A DNA stretch of 6,780 nucleotides, taken from Pseudomonadota bacterium. Its GTDB lineage: Bacteria > Pseudomonadota > Alphaproteobacteria > Rhizobiales > Rhizobiaceae. Shown piece after piece: positions 1 to 5,784 of this stretch (positions are counted from its first letter, which is position 1; every line of letters begins with the position of its first letter). The translations under genes were made by a program, and so were the position numbers. The notes under the pieces are model-generated. The model made no database searches and was not told the DNA's origin. It saw only the letters and a program-made list of their open reading frames with translations. The DNA is taken from contig JAEZXX010000057.1 in NCBI GenBank assembly GCA_023419535.1, positions 1-6,780 on the forward strand, written 5' to 3'.

Positions 1-31
1 GGCGGCCCCCCTTCTCGTTCCCGTGCGACCC

Positions 32-295
32 TTAGCGCGAGGTCGGCGTCTTGCCGTAGCTCGCCGCGTTGTCAGCAGCGGATTCCCTCGCCGCGCGCTG
101 GCTCGTCGGGTCGAGATTGCCGTCGCCCGGTCCCGCGCGGCCCTTGTCGAGCTCTTCCTCCAGGCTCGATTCCGCCTGCGGCTGCGGGGCGGACCCGACG
201 CGCCCGACATGCGGCTCCTTGCCCTCGTCGCCCAGCACGCTGAGATTGGCGTCGAGCGCCGCGTCGTCGCGCCGGTTCTTCGTCTCGTCGGCCAT
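32..295 (-). CDS. Small hydrophilic, probably disordered protein of unknown function (87 aa)
   Basis: I do not recognise this protein. It starts MADETKNRRDDAALDANLSV and is rich in Ala, Asp, Glu, Gly, Arg and Ser, with almost no aromatic or large hydrophobic residues. There is no signal peptide, membrane segment or cysteine, so it is probably cytoplasmic and largely unstructured. The ATG is chosen because a perfect AGGAGG (minus strand, 301-306) lies 6 bases upstream; the longer reading frame running back to 994 has no support and would overlap two recognisable genes on the other strand. The stop is TAA. It is transcribed divergently from the oxidase subunit IV gene, and a possible EcfG-type stress promoter sits at 329-354. 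Inference: such small charged proteins under stress promoters are common in Alphaproteobacteria, but nothing in the sequence states its role. Confidence 0.72.
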   Translation of the reverse strand: MADETKNRRDDAALDANLSVLGDEGKEPHVGRVGSAPQPQAESSLEEELDKGRAGPGDGNLDPTSQRAARESAADNAASYGKTPTSR

Positions 296-328
296 GTCGG
301 CCTCCTGTCCTCGTTCGTCTGGACGGGC

Positions 329-354
329 AACCGCCGGGTCGGGGCGCAGGTTCC
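329..354 (-). promoter_or_regulatory. Candidate EcfG (general stress sigma factor) promoter for the 87-aa gene
   Basis: On the minus strand GGAAC (354-350, in the wider GGAACC) is followed after 17 bases by GGTT (332-329). The known alphaproteobacterial EcfG consensus is GGAAC, a spacer of 16-17 bases, then CGTT, so this differs only in the first base of the -10 element. The predicted transcription start would lie about 7 bases downstream, near 322, giving a leader of about 27 bases that contains the AGGAGG at 301-306. The placement is good, but the -10 mismatch and the short motif leave room for chance. Confidence 0.35.
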
Positions 355-396
355 GGGAAACGCCCGCGATCGCCGCCTCGCTTTCGCCGGAATGCG

Positions 397-424
397 TTGC
401 TCGCGCGCGGGCCTTTCGTATATG
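397..424 (+). promoter_or_regulatory. Candidate housekeeping promoter for the subunit IV-pnt operon
   Basis: TTGCTC at 397-402 and TATATG at 419-424 are separated by 16 bases and resemble a sigma-70 type -35/-10 pair; TATAT is a usual alphaproteobacterial -10 core and stands out in this GC-rich stretch. Transcription would begin near 431, giving a leader of about 27 bases before the TTG start at 458. If correct, the ATG at 422-424 lies inside the -10 element and cannot be the start codon of the gene. Confidence 0.45.
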
Positions 425-447
425 CACAGGAGACGCGTTCGGCCGAC

Positions 448-460
448 GGAGGGTGCATTG
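448..460 (+). promoter_or_regulatory. Ribosome-binding site that selects a TTG start
   Basis: GGAGGG (448-453) is followed 4-5 bases later by TTG (458-460), in frame with the oxidase subunit IV sequence. The internal ATG at 500-502 has no purine-rich element before it, since the bases ahead of it read catcacctattccaag. This site therefore supports initiation at 458. Confidence 0.6.
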
Positions 461-709
461 GCAGAAGAGTACCGGAACGACCCCATCACCTATTCCAAGA
501 TGGACTATTCCGAGCACGAGAAGACCTATGCGCGCTTCCTCGGCCTCGTGAAGTACGGCTCGATCTTCGTGGTCGCGGTGCTCCTCGGCATGCTCGCCTA
601 CCTGATCGCCGGCTGGGGCATTCTCGGCGGTCTGTTCGCCTTCGTCGCGAGCGGGCTGATCCTGTCCTTCTTCCTCGGAAGCTCGGCGTCCGCGCCGCTC
701 GTCGGCTAG
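458..709 (+). CDS. aa3-type cytochrome c oxidase subunit IV (83 aa)
   Basis: This is the small accessory subunit of the aa3 cytochrome c oxidase of Alphaproteobacteria (Pfam bacterial aa3-type subunit IV family). The protein sits in the inner membrane, with a short cytoplasmic N-terminus carrying the family signature DYSEHEKTYARF, then KYG and hydrophobic sequence from about residue 35 to the end; the family has one transmembrane helix. Its exact role in the oxidase is not settled; the catalytic subunits are not in this window. Starting at TTG 458 gives 14 residues (fMet-AEEYRNDPITYSK) before the internal Met at 500. I prefer this start because of the strong Shine-Dalgarno sequence and because homologues usually carry roughly ten residues before the signature. 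The stop at 707-709 lies 43 bases before pntAA, so co-transcription with the transhydrogenase genes is likely. Confidence 0.85.
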   Translation: MAEEYRNDPITYSKMDYSEHEKTYARFLGLVKYGSIFVVAVLLGMLAYLIAGWGILGGLFAFVASGLILSFFLGSSASAPLVG

Positions 710-752
710 GGGCGTCGATCGACAACGATCCGGCAGCGAGGGGGGTGATCGG

Positions 753-1973
753 ATGAAACTGTTCGTGTCGCGCGAGCGGGAGGGCGGGGAGACGCGCGTC
801 GCGGCCTCGCCGGATACCATCAAGAAGCTCGTTGGCCTCGGCGCCACGGTGACCGTCGAGAGCGGCGCGGGCGAGGCCTCCCGCATCCCCGACGCCGCCT
901 TCGAGGGGGCGGGCGCCTCGATCGGCTCGGAGCAGGACGCGCGCCAGGCCGACGTGATCCTGAAGGTGCGGCGGCCGAACGGCGAGGAGATCACCTCCTA
1001 CCGGCGCGGCGCCGCCGTCATCGCGACCATGGACCCCTACGGCAACGAGGGCGACGTCGAGGCGATGGCCTCGGCCGGCCTCACCGCCTTCGCGATGGAG
1101 TTCATGCCGCGCATCACACGGGCGCAGGTGATGGACGTCCTGTCCAGCCAGGCGAATCTCGCCGGCTATCAGGCCGTGCTCGATGCCGCGGCCGAGTTCG
1201 ACCGCGCCTTCCCGATGATGATGACCGCCGCCGGCACCGTTCCGGCCGCGCGCGTCTTCGTCATGGGCGCGGGCGTCGCGGGCCTCCAGGCGATCGCGAC
1301 CGCGCGGCGCCTCGGCGCCGTCGTGACCGCGACGGATGTGCGCCCCGCCGCCAAGGAACAGGTTGAATCGCTCGGCGCGAAGTTCATCGCGGTCGAGGAC
1401 GAGGAGTTCAAGGCGGCCGAGACGGCGGGCGGCTACGCCAAGCAGATGTCGGCCGAGTACCAGAAGAAGCAGGCCGAGCTGACCGCCTCGCACATCGCCA
1501 AGCAGGACGTCGTCATCACCACCGCGCTGATCCCCGGGCGCCCGGCGCCGCGGCTGATCACGAGGGCGATGGTCGATTCGATGAGGCCGGGCTCGGTCAT
1601 CGTCGATCTGGCGGTGGAGCGCGGCGGCAATGTCGAGGGCGCGGTGCCAGGCGAGGTGGCGGAGGTCGGGCCGGCGAAGATCGTGGGTCACCTGAACGTG
1701 CCGGGGCGCATCGCGGCGACGGCCTCGCTGCTCTACGCCAAGAACCTCGCCGCCTTCCTCGAGACCATGATCGACAAGGAGACCAAGTCCCTGAAGATCG
1801 ATTTGTCCGAGGAGCTGCAGAAGGCGACGGCGCTGACCCATGACGGACGCGTCGTCCATCCGGCCTTCGCCAAGGCCGACACCCGCGCGTCCGCGCCGGT
1901 GACCGGAGCGCCCGACGAGACGAAGACGGATGACGGCGCAGCGGGCGCCGTGGACGGTGGAGGAGACGCCTGA
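753..1973 (+). CDS. pntAA: NAD(P) transhydrogenase subunit alpha 1, NAD(H)-binding domain I
   Basis: This is the soluble, cytoplasm-facing domain I of the proton-translocating transhydrogenase. It binds NADH and passes a hydride to NADP+ held by PntB, using the proton gradient. The 406-aa protein has the alanine-dehydrogenase-like N-terminal lobe (about 1-140), then the Rossmann lobe with GAGVAG at 172-177 and the acidic residue of TATDVRP at D195. The segment RITRAQVMDVLSSQANLAGY (120-139) holds R120, Q125, D128 and S131, matching the conserved Arg-Gln-Asp loop residues at the active site of the Rhodospirillum rubrum protein. TTALIPG (256-262) and VGHLNVPGR (311-319) are also typical. The body ends with HDGRVVHPAF near 372; the last ~34 residues (Ala/Asp/Gly/Thr-rich) look disordered and longer than usual. 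The ATG has AGGGGGG at 739-745. The stop TGA shares its A with the pntAB ATG. Confidence 0.96.
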   Translation: MKLFVSREREGGETRVAASPDTIKKLVGLGATVTVESGAGEASRIPDAAFEGAGASIGSEQDARQADVILKVRRPNGEEITSYRRGAAVIATMDPYGNEGDVEAMASAGLTAFAMEFMPRITRAQVMDVLSSQANLAGYQAVLDAAAEFDRAFPMMMTAAGTVPAARVFVMGAGVAGLQAIATARRLGAVVTATDVRPAAKEQVESLGAKFIAVEDEEFKAAETAGGYAKQMSAEYQKKQAELTASHIAKQDVVITTALIPGRPAPRLITRAMVDSMRPGSVIVDLAVERGGNVEGAVPGEVAEVGPAKIVGHLNVPGRIAATASLLYAKNLAAFLETMIDKETKSLKIDLSEELQKATALTHDGRVVHPAFAKADTRASAPVTGAPDETKTDDGAAGAVDGGGDA

Positions 1974-2395
1974 TGGAATCCGGAGCCCTCAACGCCGCGC
2001 GCTCCTCGCTGGACGCCGCGGCCGCCGCGATCGCGCAGGCGCGCACCGACATCGAGTCCGCCGCAGTGGAGCAGGCGATCCTCGCCTCCGACACGCTGGG
2101 CACCGGCGCGGTCGACCCCTTCGTCTTCCATTTCGCGATCTTCGTGCTCGCGATCTTCGTCGGCTACTACGTCGTCTGGTCGGTCACGCCGGCGCTGCAC
2201 ACGCCGCTGATGAGCGTCACCAACGCCATTTCCTCGGTGATCATCGTCGGCGCTTTGCTGACGGTCGGCATTTCCTCCTCGGGTCTCGCCACGACCTTCG
2301 GCTTCGTCGGGCTGGTCCTGGCCAGCGTCAACATCTTCGGCGGCTTCCTCGTCACGCAGCGCATGCTGGCGATGTACAAGAAGAAGGACCGCTGA
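1973..2395 (+). CDS. pntAB: NAD(P) transhydrogenase subunit alpha 2, membrane domain part
   Basis: This is the small membrane subunit that supplies the first part of domain II, the proton channel, in the three-subunit enzyme found in Alphaproteobacteria such as Rhodospirillum rubrum. At 140 aa it matches the usual family length. An Ala-rich hydrophilic N-terminus (1-46) is followed by three hydrophobic helices at about 50-70, 84-100 and 105-127, and a basic end YKKKDR. The segment VWSVTPALHTPLMSVTNAIS (68-87) is the family hallmark. The ATG overlaps the pntAA stop by one base (TGATG) and has GGAGGAG at 1959-1965, which suggests translational coupling and fixed stoichiometry with PntAA. The next gene, pntB, starts one base after the stop. 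Confidence 0.96.
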   Translation: MESGALNAARSSLDAAAAAIAQARTDIESAAVEQAILASDTLGTGAVDPFVFHFAIFVLAIFVGYYVVWSVTPALHTPLMSVTNAISSVIIVGALLTVGISSSGLATTFGFVGLVLASVNIFGGFLVTQRMLAMYKKKDR

Positions 2396-2396
2396 G

Positions 2397-3800
2397 ATGT
2401 CCGAGAGCTTGGCTGCCTTCCTCTACCTCGTCTCGGGCGTCCTCTTTATCCTGGCGCTGCGCGGCCTGTCGCATCCGACCACGTCGCGGCAGGGCAACAT
2501 CTTCGGCATGGCGGGCATGGGCCTCGCCGTGCTCACCACGCTGCTTCTGGCCGGACCCTCCTTCGGCGGACTCCTCATCATCGTGATCGGCGTCGCGCTC
2601 GGCGGCGGCATCGGCGCCTATGTCGCGCGCTCCATCCCGATGACGGCGATGCCGCAGCTCGTCGCGGCCTTCCACTCGCTTGTGGGCCTCGCCGCCGTCA
2701 TGGTGGCGGCCGCCGCGTTGTATGCGCCGGAAGCCATCGGCATCGGCACGGTCGGCCACATCCACACCCAGGCCCTCGTCGAGATGGCGATCGGCGCGGG
2801 CATCGGCGCGATCACCTTCACCGGCTCGGTCATCGCCTTCCTGAAGCTCGACGGGCGCATGAGCGGCAAGCCGATCATGCTGCCCTCGCGCCACCTCATC
2901 AATCTCGGGCTCGGGGCCTTCATCCTCGTCCTCGTGATCGTCTTTTCGGCGACGGGAAGCTCGCTCGCCTTCTGGCTGATCGTCCTCGCCTCGCTGGCGC
3001 TCGGCGTCCTCCTCATCGTGCCGATCGGCGGGGCGGACATGCCCGTCGTCGTCTCGATGCTGAACTCCTATTCGGGCTGGGCGGCGGCCGGCATCGGCTT
3101 CACGCTGCAGAATCTCGCGCTGATCATCACCGGCGCGCTGGTGGGCTCGTCGGGCGCTATCCTGTCCTACATCATGTGCAAGGGCATGAACCGCAGCTTC
3201 GTCTCGGTCATCCTCGGCGGCTTCGGCGGCGACGATGCGGCGGCGGCCGGGGGGCAGGATCTCGGCGACCGCACCGTCAAGCAGGGCTCGGCCGACGATG
3301 CGGCCTATCTGCTGAAGAACGCCAGCCGCGTCATCATCGTGCCGGGCTACGGCATGGCGGTGGCGCAGGCCCAGCACGCGCTGCGCGAAATGGCGGACCT
3401 TCTGAAGAAGGAGGGCGTCGAGGTGAAGTACGCGATCCACCCGGTCGCGGGCCGCATGCCGGGGCACATGAACGTGCTCCTGGCGGAGGCCAACGTGCCC
3501 TACGACGAGGTCTTCGAGCTGGAGGACATCAACTCCGAATTCGCCCAGACCGACGTCGCTTTCGTCATCGGCGCCAACGACGTGACCAACCCGGCCGCGC
3601 GCGACGACAAGACCTCGCCGATCTACGGCATGCCGATCCTCAACGTCGATCAGGCGCAGACCTGCCTGTTCATCAAGCGCTCGCTGGGCTCCGGCTATGC
3701 CGGCATCGACAACACGTTGTTCTACAAGGACAACACGATGATGCTCTTTGCCGACGCCAAGAAGATGGTCGAGGACATCAACAAGGCGATGGCGCACTGA
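2397..3800 (+). CDS. pntB: NAD(P) transhydrogenase subunit beta, proton channel and NADP(H)-binding domain III
   Basis: PntB completes the transhydrogenase. Its N-terminal ~265 residues give the rest of the proton channel (about nine hydrophobic helices) and its C-terminal ~180 residues form the cytoplasmic NADP(H)-binding domain III. In the channel, AFHSLVGLAAV carries H93, and GGADMPVVVSMLNSYSGWAA carries D214 and N223; these match E. coli PntB His91, Asp213 and Asn222, which matter for proton movement and coupling. In domain III, VPGYGMAVAQAQ (315-326), HPVAGRMPGHMNVLLAEA (348-365), GANDVTNPAA (392-401) and SLGSGYAGIDN (429-439) are the expected nucleotide-binding and contact segments. The length of 467 aa is normal and no key residue is missing. 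The ATG follows the pntAB stop by one base and has AAGGA at 2384-2388. The gene is followed by two hairpins. Confidence 0.97.
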   Translation: MSESLAAFLYLVSGVLFILALRGLSHPTTSRQGNIFGMAGMGLAVLTTLLLAGPSFGGLLIIVIGVALGGGIGAYVARSIPMTAMPQLVAAFHSLVGLAAVMVAAAALYAPEAIGIGTVGHIHTQALVEMAIGAGIGAITFTGSVIAFLKLDGRMSGKPIMLPSRHLINLGLGAFILVLVIVFSATGSSLAFWLIVLASLALGVLLIVPIGGADMPVVVSMLNSYSGWAAAGIGFTLQNLALIITGALVGSSGAILSYIMCKGMNRSFVSVILGGFGGDDAAAAGGQDLGDRTVKQGSADDAAYLLKNASRVIIVPGYGMAVAQAQHALREMADLLKKEGVEVKYAIHPVAGRMPGHMNVLLAEANVPYDEVFELEDINSEFAQTDVAFVIGANDVTNPAARDDKTSPIYGMPILNVDQAQTCLFIKRSLGSGYAGIDNTLFYKDNTMMLFADAKKMVEDINKAMAH

Positions 3801-3811
3801 GGTTGGGGTCG

Positions 3812-3838
3812 AGGCCAGGCGCCTTCGGGTGCCGGCCT
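3812..3838 (+). terminator. UUCG-capped hairpin just after pntB, probable first terminator
   Basis: Eleven bases after the pntB stop, bases 3812-3823 pair with 3828-3838 around a TTCG loop closed by a C-G pair, the exceptionally stable cUUCGg tetraloop. The stem has 11 pairs, one of them G-U (3821/3830), and a single bulged A (3817). Only a short run of three T (3838-3840) follows, so it may act as a terminator on its own or as a 3' end stabiliser working with the stronger hairpin 30 bases further on. Confidence 0.5.
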
Positions 3839-3867
3839 TTCAGACCTTTCCCGACCGATCGAACGAA

Positions 3868-3904
3868 GAAGCCCGGCGCCATCGACGCCGGGCTTCCGTC
3901 TTTT
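3868..3904 (+). terminator. Intrinsic terminator of the pnt operon
   Basis: A perfect 11-bp inverted repeat, GAAGCCCGGCG (3868-3878) and CGCCGGGCTTC (3886-3896), with a 7-base loop is followed by cgtc and TTTT (3901-3904). This is a classical rho-independent terminator for plus-strand transcription. It lies in the 119-base gap between the convergent pntB and DUF992 genes. The stem also lies just beyond the end of the DUF992 gene at 3920, so it could help to end that transcript too, although the minus-strand side lacks a clean T run. Confidence 0.85.
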
Positions 3905-3919
3905 CGCGGGTCTGAAAGC

Positions 3920-4462
3920 TCAGCGCACGATGACGTTCGGAACGCCCGCCGCTTCCGCGGTCGGATAGGTGGCCGAGACGGCCGCGAGGCGGAAGGACGT
4001 GATGCCGACCGCCGCGTTCAGGCCTTCCTGCGCCTGCACGCTGACGGGCTGCAGCGTCACCGAGCGCTGCCAGCCGCCAACCATCACATGGACGCCGGCG
4101 CCGATGCCGACCGAGGCGTTGGCCGTCGCGCCGGTGTAGCGACCGGTCAGGACGCCCGGACCCGCCGCGTCGGACGCGGCCGACAGGACCAGCCAGCGCA
4201 ACGTCGTCGGGCCGGTCGCACCGATGTCGATGCCGACCGTGTCGAACGTCGCGACATAGGTCTCGTCGGGCGCGGCGCGGTTGGCCGGCGCGAAATGGCA
4301 CGCGAAGTTCTCCGACGAGCCGAGGACGAAGCCGATCGAGCCCTGGCTCTGGCAGGTGAGAAGGCCGAGCTCCACGCCCGCTTGCGCGTTCGCCGACGGC
4401 GCGGCGAGCGGGGAAGCGGCGAGGAAGCCTGCGGCCAACAGCGAGGCAAGGCGGGTCTTCAT
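3920..4462 (-). CDS. Secreted DUF992 family protein (180 aa)
   Basis: This is a probable periplasmic protein of the DUF992 family, which is widespread in Hyphomicrobiales and has no known function. It has a clear signal peptide (basic MKTR, a hydrophobic core, cleavage expected after SANA at residue 26). The mature part shows the family pattern: GVELGLLTC (29-37), GSIGFVLGSS (41-50), FAC (53-55), the VGIDIG segment, a Gly/Ala-rich stretch near 111-130 and LQPVSVQAQEGLNAAVG (137-153). C37 and C55 are the only cysteines and could form one disulphide. About 25 residues follow the usual last strand (TSFRL), ending in PNVIVR, which seems longer than typical members. The ATG has AGGAG (minus strand, 4470-4474) 7 bases ahead. 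It lies 180 bases downstream of the TPR gene on the same strand and converges with pntB. Confidence 0.88.
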   Translation of the reverse strand: MKTRLASLLAAGFLAASPLAAPSANAQAGVELGLLTCQSQGSIGFVLGSSENFACHFAPANRAAPDETYVATFDTVGIDIGATGPTTLRWLVLSAASDAAGPGVLTGRYTGATANASVGIGAGVHVMVGGWQRSVTLQPVSVQAQEGLNAAVGITSFRLAAVSATYPTAEAAGVPNVIVR

Positions 4463-4469
4463 GGGAATT

Positions 4470-4523
4470 CTCCTGCAATTTCCGTCTGATCACAGAACTG
4501 CGGAGACGAATTTGAGTTGCAGG
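4470..4523 (-). promoter_or_regulatory. Possible leader structure overlapping the DUF992 ribosome-binding site
   Basis: Read on the minus strand, CCTGCAA (4523-4517) can pair with TTGCAGG (4478-4472), and nested inside it CGTCT (4508-4504) pairs with AGACG (4487-4483). The right outer arm includes the first bases of the AGGAG Shine-Dalgarno sequence (4474-4470). If the transcript begins upstream of 4523, this fold could limit ribosome access. The stems are short (7 and 5 bp) and the promoter is not identified, so this is tentative. Confidence 0.25.
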
Positions 4524-4597
4524 CGGCACGCTCGGGGCGCGGCGAATTGTTGCGGGGCGGCGAGCGCGACGATCCGGCGCAGCTCTCGATCCCGGAT

Positions 4598-4628
4598 CGG
4601 ACGGGCCGTCCGCGAAGGGACCCGTCCG
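4598..4628 (-). terminator. Hairpin just downstream of the TPR lipoprotein gene
   Basis: CGGACGGG (4598-4605) and CCCGTCCG (4621-4628) form a perfect 8-bp stem with a 15-base loop, 15 bases beyond the TPR stop codon. Smaller palindromes crowd the same place (4587-4599 and 4599-4611), so alternative folds exist. There is no T run on the minus-strand exit side, so it is not a textbook intrinsic terminator; it may mark the transcript end or protect it. The rest of the 180-base gap (4463-4642) shows no gene and no clear promoter. Confidence 0.3.
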
Positions 4629-4642
4629 CTTCGGGGCGTCCT

Positions 4643-5536
4643 TCAGGCGCCGGGTTGGGCGGCGCCGATCCGGCGCAGGCCCTCGCGGGCGGGCGCATAG
4701 TTCGGATCGAGCTGCGCGGCGCGCGAGTAGGCGGCGCGCACGCGCTGTGCCTCCCCGCCGGCCGCCTCCAGGATGATGCCCTGATTGACCCAGAACTCGG
4801 CCCTGTTCTGGTCCAACTGGAGGGCGCGATTGATGTCGTCGCGCGCGTCCTGGACATTGTTCAGCGCCAGATAGGAGATCGCGCGGCCCGAATAGGGCTC
4901 CGGCGCGTTGGCGTCGATCGCGATCGCCGCCGAGAAGTCCTCGATCGCCTGCCGGTGCTGCCCGTCGATCTGGTAGAGCAGGCCGCGATTGTGGAAGGCG
5001 CGCGGGTCTGTGGTGTTCAGGTCGATCGCGCGCTGGAAGTCCGAGAGCGCCTCGCGGTTGCGGTTGGCGGCGCGATAGATGTTGCCGCGTCCGATATAGG
5101 CGGCGGCGTAGTCCGGACGGATCTGGATCGCCCGGTTGTAGTCCTCGACCGCGCGGACGTTGTCGTTGGTCGCACGGAACACGAGCGCGCGGTTGGCATA
5201 GGCCTGGTGGAAGTTCGGGTCGAGCTCGACGGCTCGGGTGAAGTCGGCGATGGCTTGGTCGTTGTTGCCGCCGCGCGCATAGGCGCTGCCCCGCACGTTG
5301 TAGGGCTCGGGATTCTGTGGGTCGGCGTTCACCGCAGCCGTCAGCGACGCGATGTTCTGCTCGGAGCCTTGGGCCTGGTCGAGGCTGATGACCTGCGAAA
5401 GGCCGGGCCCCGTCGCGCCGCCGCTCGACTGGCAGGCCGAGAGGACGAGGGCGGCCAGAAGGGGGGCGGAGGCTGCGGCCGCGCGCCGGAGCGTTGCGCG
5501 CGGGCGCGCGGTCTCGGGATGGGCGATGAGGGTCAC
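4643..5536 (-). CDS. TPR-repeat lipoprotein (297 aa)
   Basis: This is a tetratricopeptide-repeat protein, a helical scaffold type that binds other proteins. The N-terminus has arginines, a hydrophobic stretch (about 23-33) and the lipobox LSAC with C35 as the lipidated residue. Residue 36 is Gln, not Asp, so by the E. coli sorting rule it would go to the outer membrane. From residue 76 six TPR units follow at a strict 34-residue spacing (76, 110, 144, 178, 212, 246), the last with a one- or two-residue insertion, with the usual A..R....Y and AI.DF..AI.LDP patterns; a half-unit precedes at 61-75. The start is GTG (5534-5536) with GGAGGA (minus strand, 5546-5551) 9 bases upstream; no better ATG exists. 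It is divergent from the membrane-protein gene at 5798. NlpI-like envelope scaffolding is possible but unproven. Confidence 0.88.
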   Translation of the reverse strand: MTLIAHPETARPRATLRRAAAASAPLLAALVLSACQSSGGATGPGLSQVISLDQAQGSEQNIASLTAAVNADPQNPEPYNVRGSAYARGGNNDQAIADFTRAVELDPNFHQAYANRALVFRATNDNVRAVEDYNRAIQIRPDYAAAYIGRGNIYRAANRNREALSDFQRAIDLNTTDPRAFHNRGLLYQIDGQHRQAIEDFSAAIAIDANAPEPYSGRAISYLALNNVQDARDDINRALQLDQNRAEFWVNQGIILEAAGGEAQRVRAAYSRAAQLDPNYAPAREGLRRIGAAQPGA

Positions 5537-5566
5537 GCTTCGATGTCCTCCGGCAGAGCTTGCGAT

Positions 5567-5629
5567 GCGGGCGGTCCGCGCCGCCCGCGAGGGGGCCAGG
5601 ATAGGGGCGGCGCTGCGCGCGCGCTATCC
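5567..5629 (-). promoter_or_regulatory. Inverted repeats upstream of the TPR lipoprotein gene
   Basis: GCGGGCGG (5567-5574) and CCGCCCGC (5581-5588) form a perfect 8-bp inverted repeat with a 6-base gap, 31 bases before the GTG start. A second pair, GGATAG (5599-5604) and CTATCC (5624-5629), lies next to it. They could be a leader hairpin and an operator, or GC-rich coincidence. I see no convincing -35/-10 pair for this gene. The remaining part of the 261-base divergent gap (5630-5760) contains no gene that I can support. Confidence 0.25.
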
Positions 5630-5761
5630 CTCCCACGCGACGGAATGAAGGCGGCAGCGCCCACGCCTTCAAGCGATCGTGCACCAAAGGGAGCTCGGTA
5701 ATCGATTGCGTCGGGCGGGCCCGCTGGAAAGGCTCCCCCTCTGTTCCAGATTTCCTCGTCG

Positions 5762-5784
5762 AGCCGGTGTGGCCGGCTGGTTTT
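5762..5784 (+). promoter_or_regulatory. Terminator-like hairpin in the leader of the membrane-protein gene
   Basis: AGCCGG (5762-5767) and CCGGCT (5773-5778) form a perfect 6-bp GC-rich stem with a 5-base loop, followed by GG and TTTT (5781-5784). The GGAG ribosome-binding element begins at the next base (5785). This resembles a small attenuator, or the terminator of an unseen short transcript, placed directly before the gene. The stem is short, so it may not stop polymerase. Confidence 0.3.

Noticed and set aside
23..499. Long plus-strand reading frame running from 23 into the oxidase subunit IV gene
   Set aside because: Its first part is antisense to the 87-aa gene, is arginine/valine-rich without family features, has no ribosome-binding site at its start and crosses the predicted promoter.
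714..723. GTCGATCGAC palindrome in the gap between subunit IV and pntAA
   Set aside because: CGATCG-centred palindromes are common in such genomes; a single 10-base copy without a -35/-10 pair is not evidence of an operator.
486..1859. 457-residue minus-strand open frame opposite subunit IV and pntAA
   Set aside because: The composition (Arg, His, Asp, Gly) is typical of the antisense of GC-rich genes, and the plus strand holds strongly conserved subunit IV and PntAA sequence.
2352..3797. 481-residue minus-strand open frame opposite pntB
   Set aside because: The His/Asp/Arg-rich composition is a mirror of pntB codon use; pntB is unmistakable on the other strand.
4571..4678. 12-base direct repeat gatccggcgcag at 4571-4582 and 4667-4678, the second copy in the end of the TPR gene
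   Set aside because: I considered a duplicated gene tail, but the match does not extend beyond about 17 bases with one mismatch, and short GC-rich repeats arise by chance here.
3840..5687. 615-residue minus-strand open frame spanning the DUF992 and TPR genes
   Set aside because: It lies in another frame of the same strand, is Arg/Pro-rich and low in complexity, and overlaps two well-supported genes with signal sequences and ribosome-binding sites.
4517..5701. 394-residue plus-strand open frame opposite the TPR gene
   Set aside because: It shows an apparent repeat pattern only because it mirrors the TPR repeats; no ribosome-binding site and no family motif.
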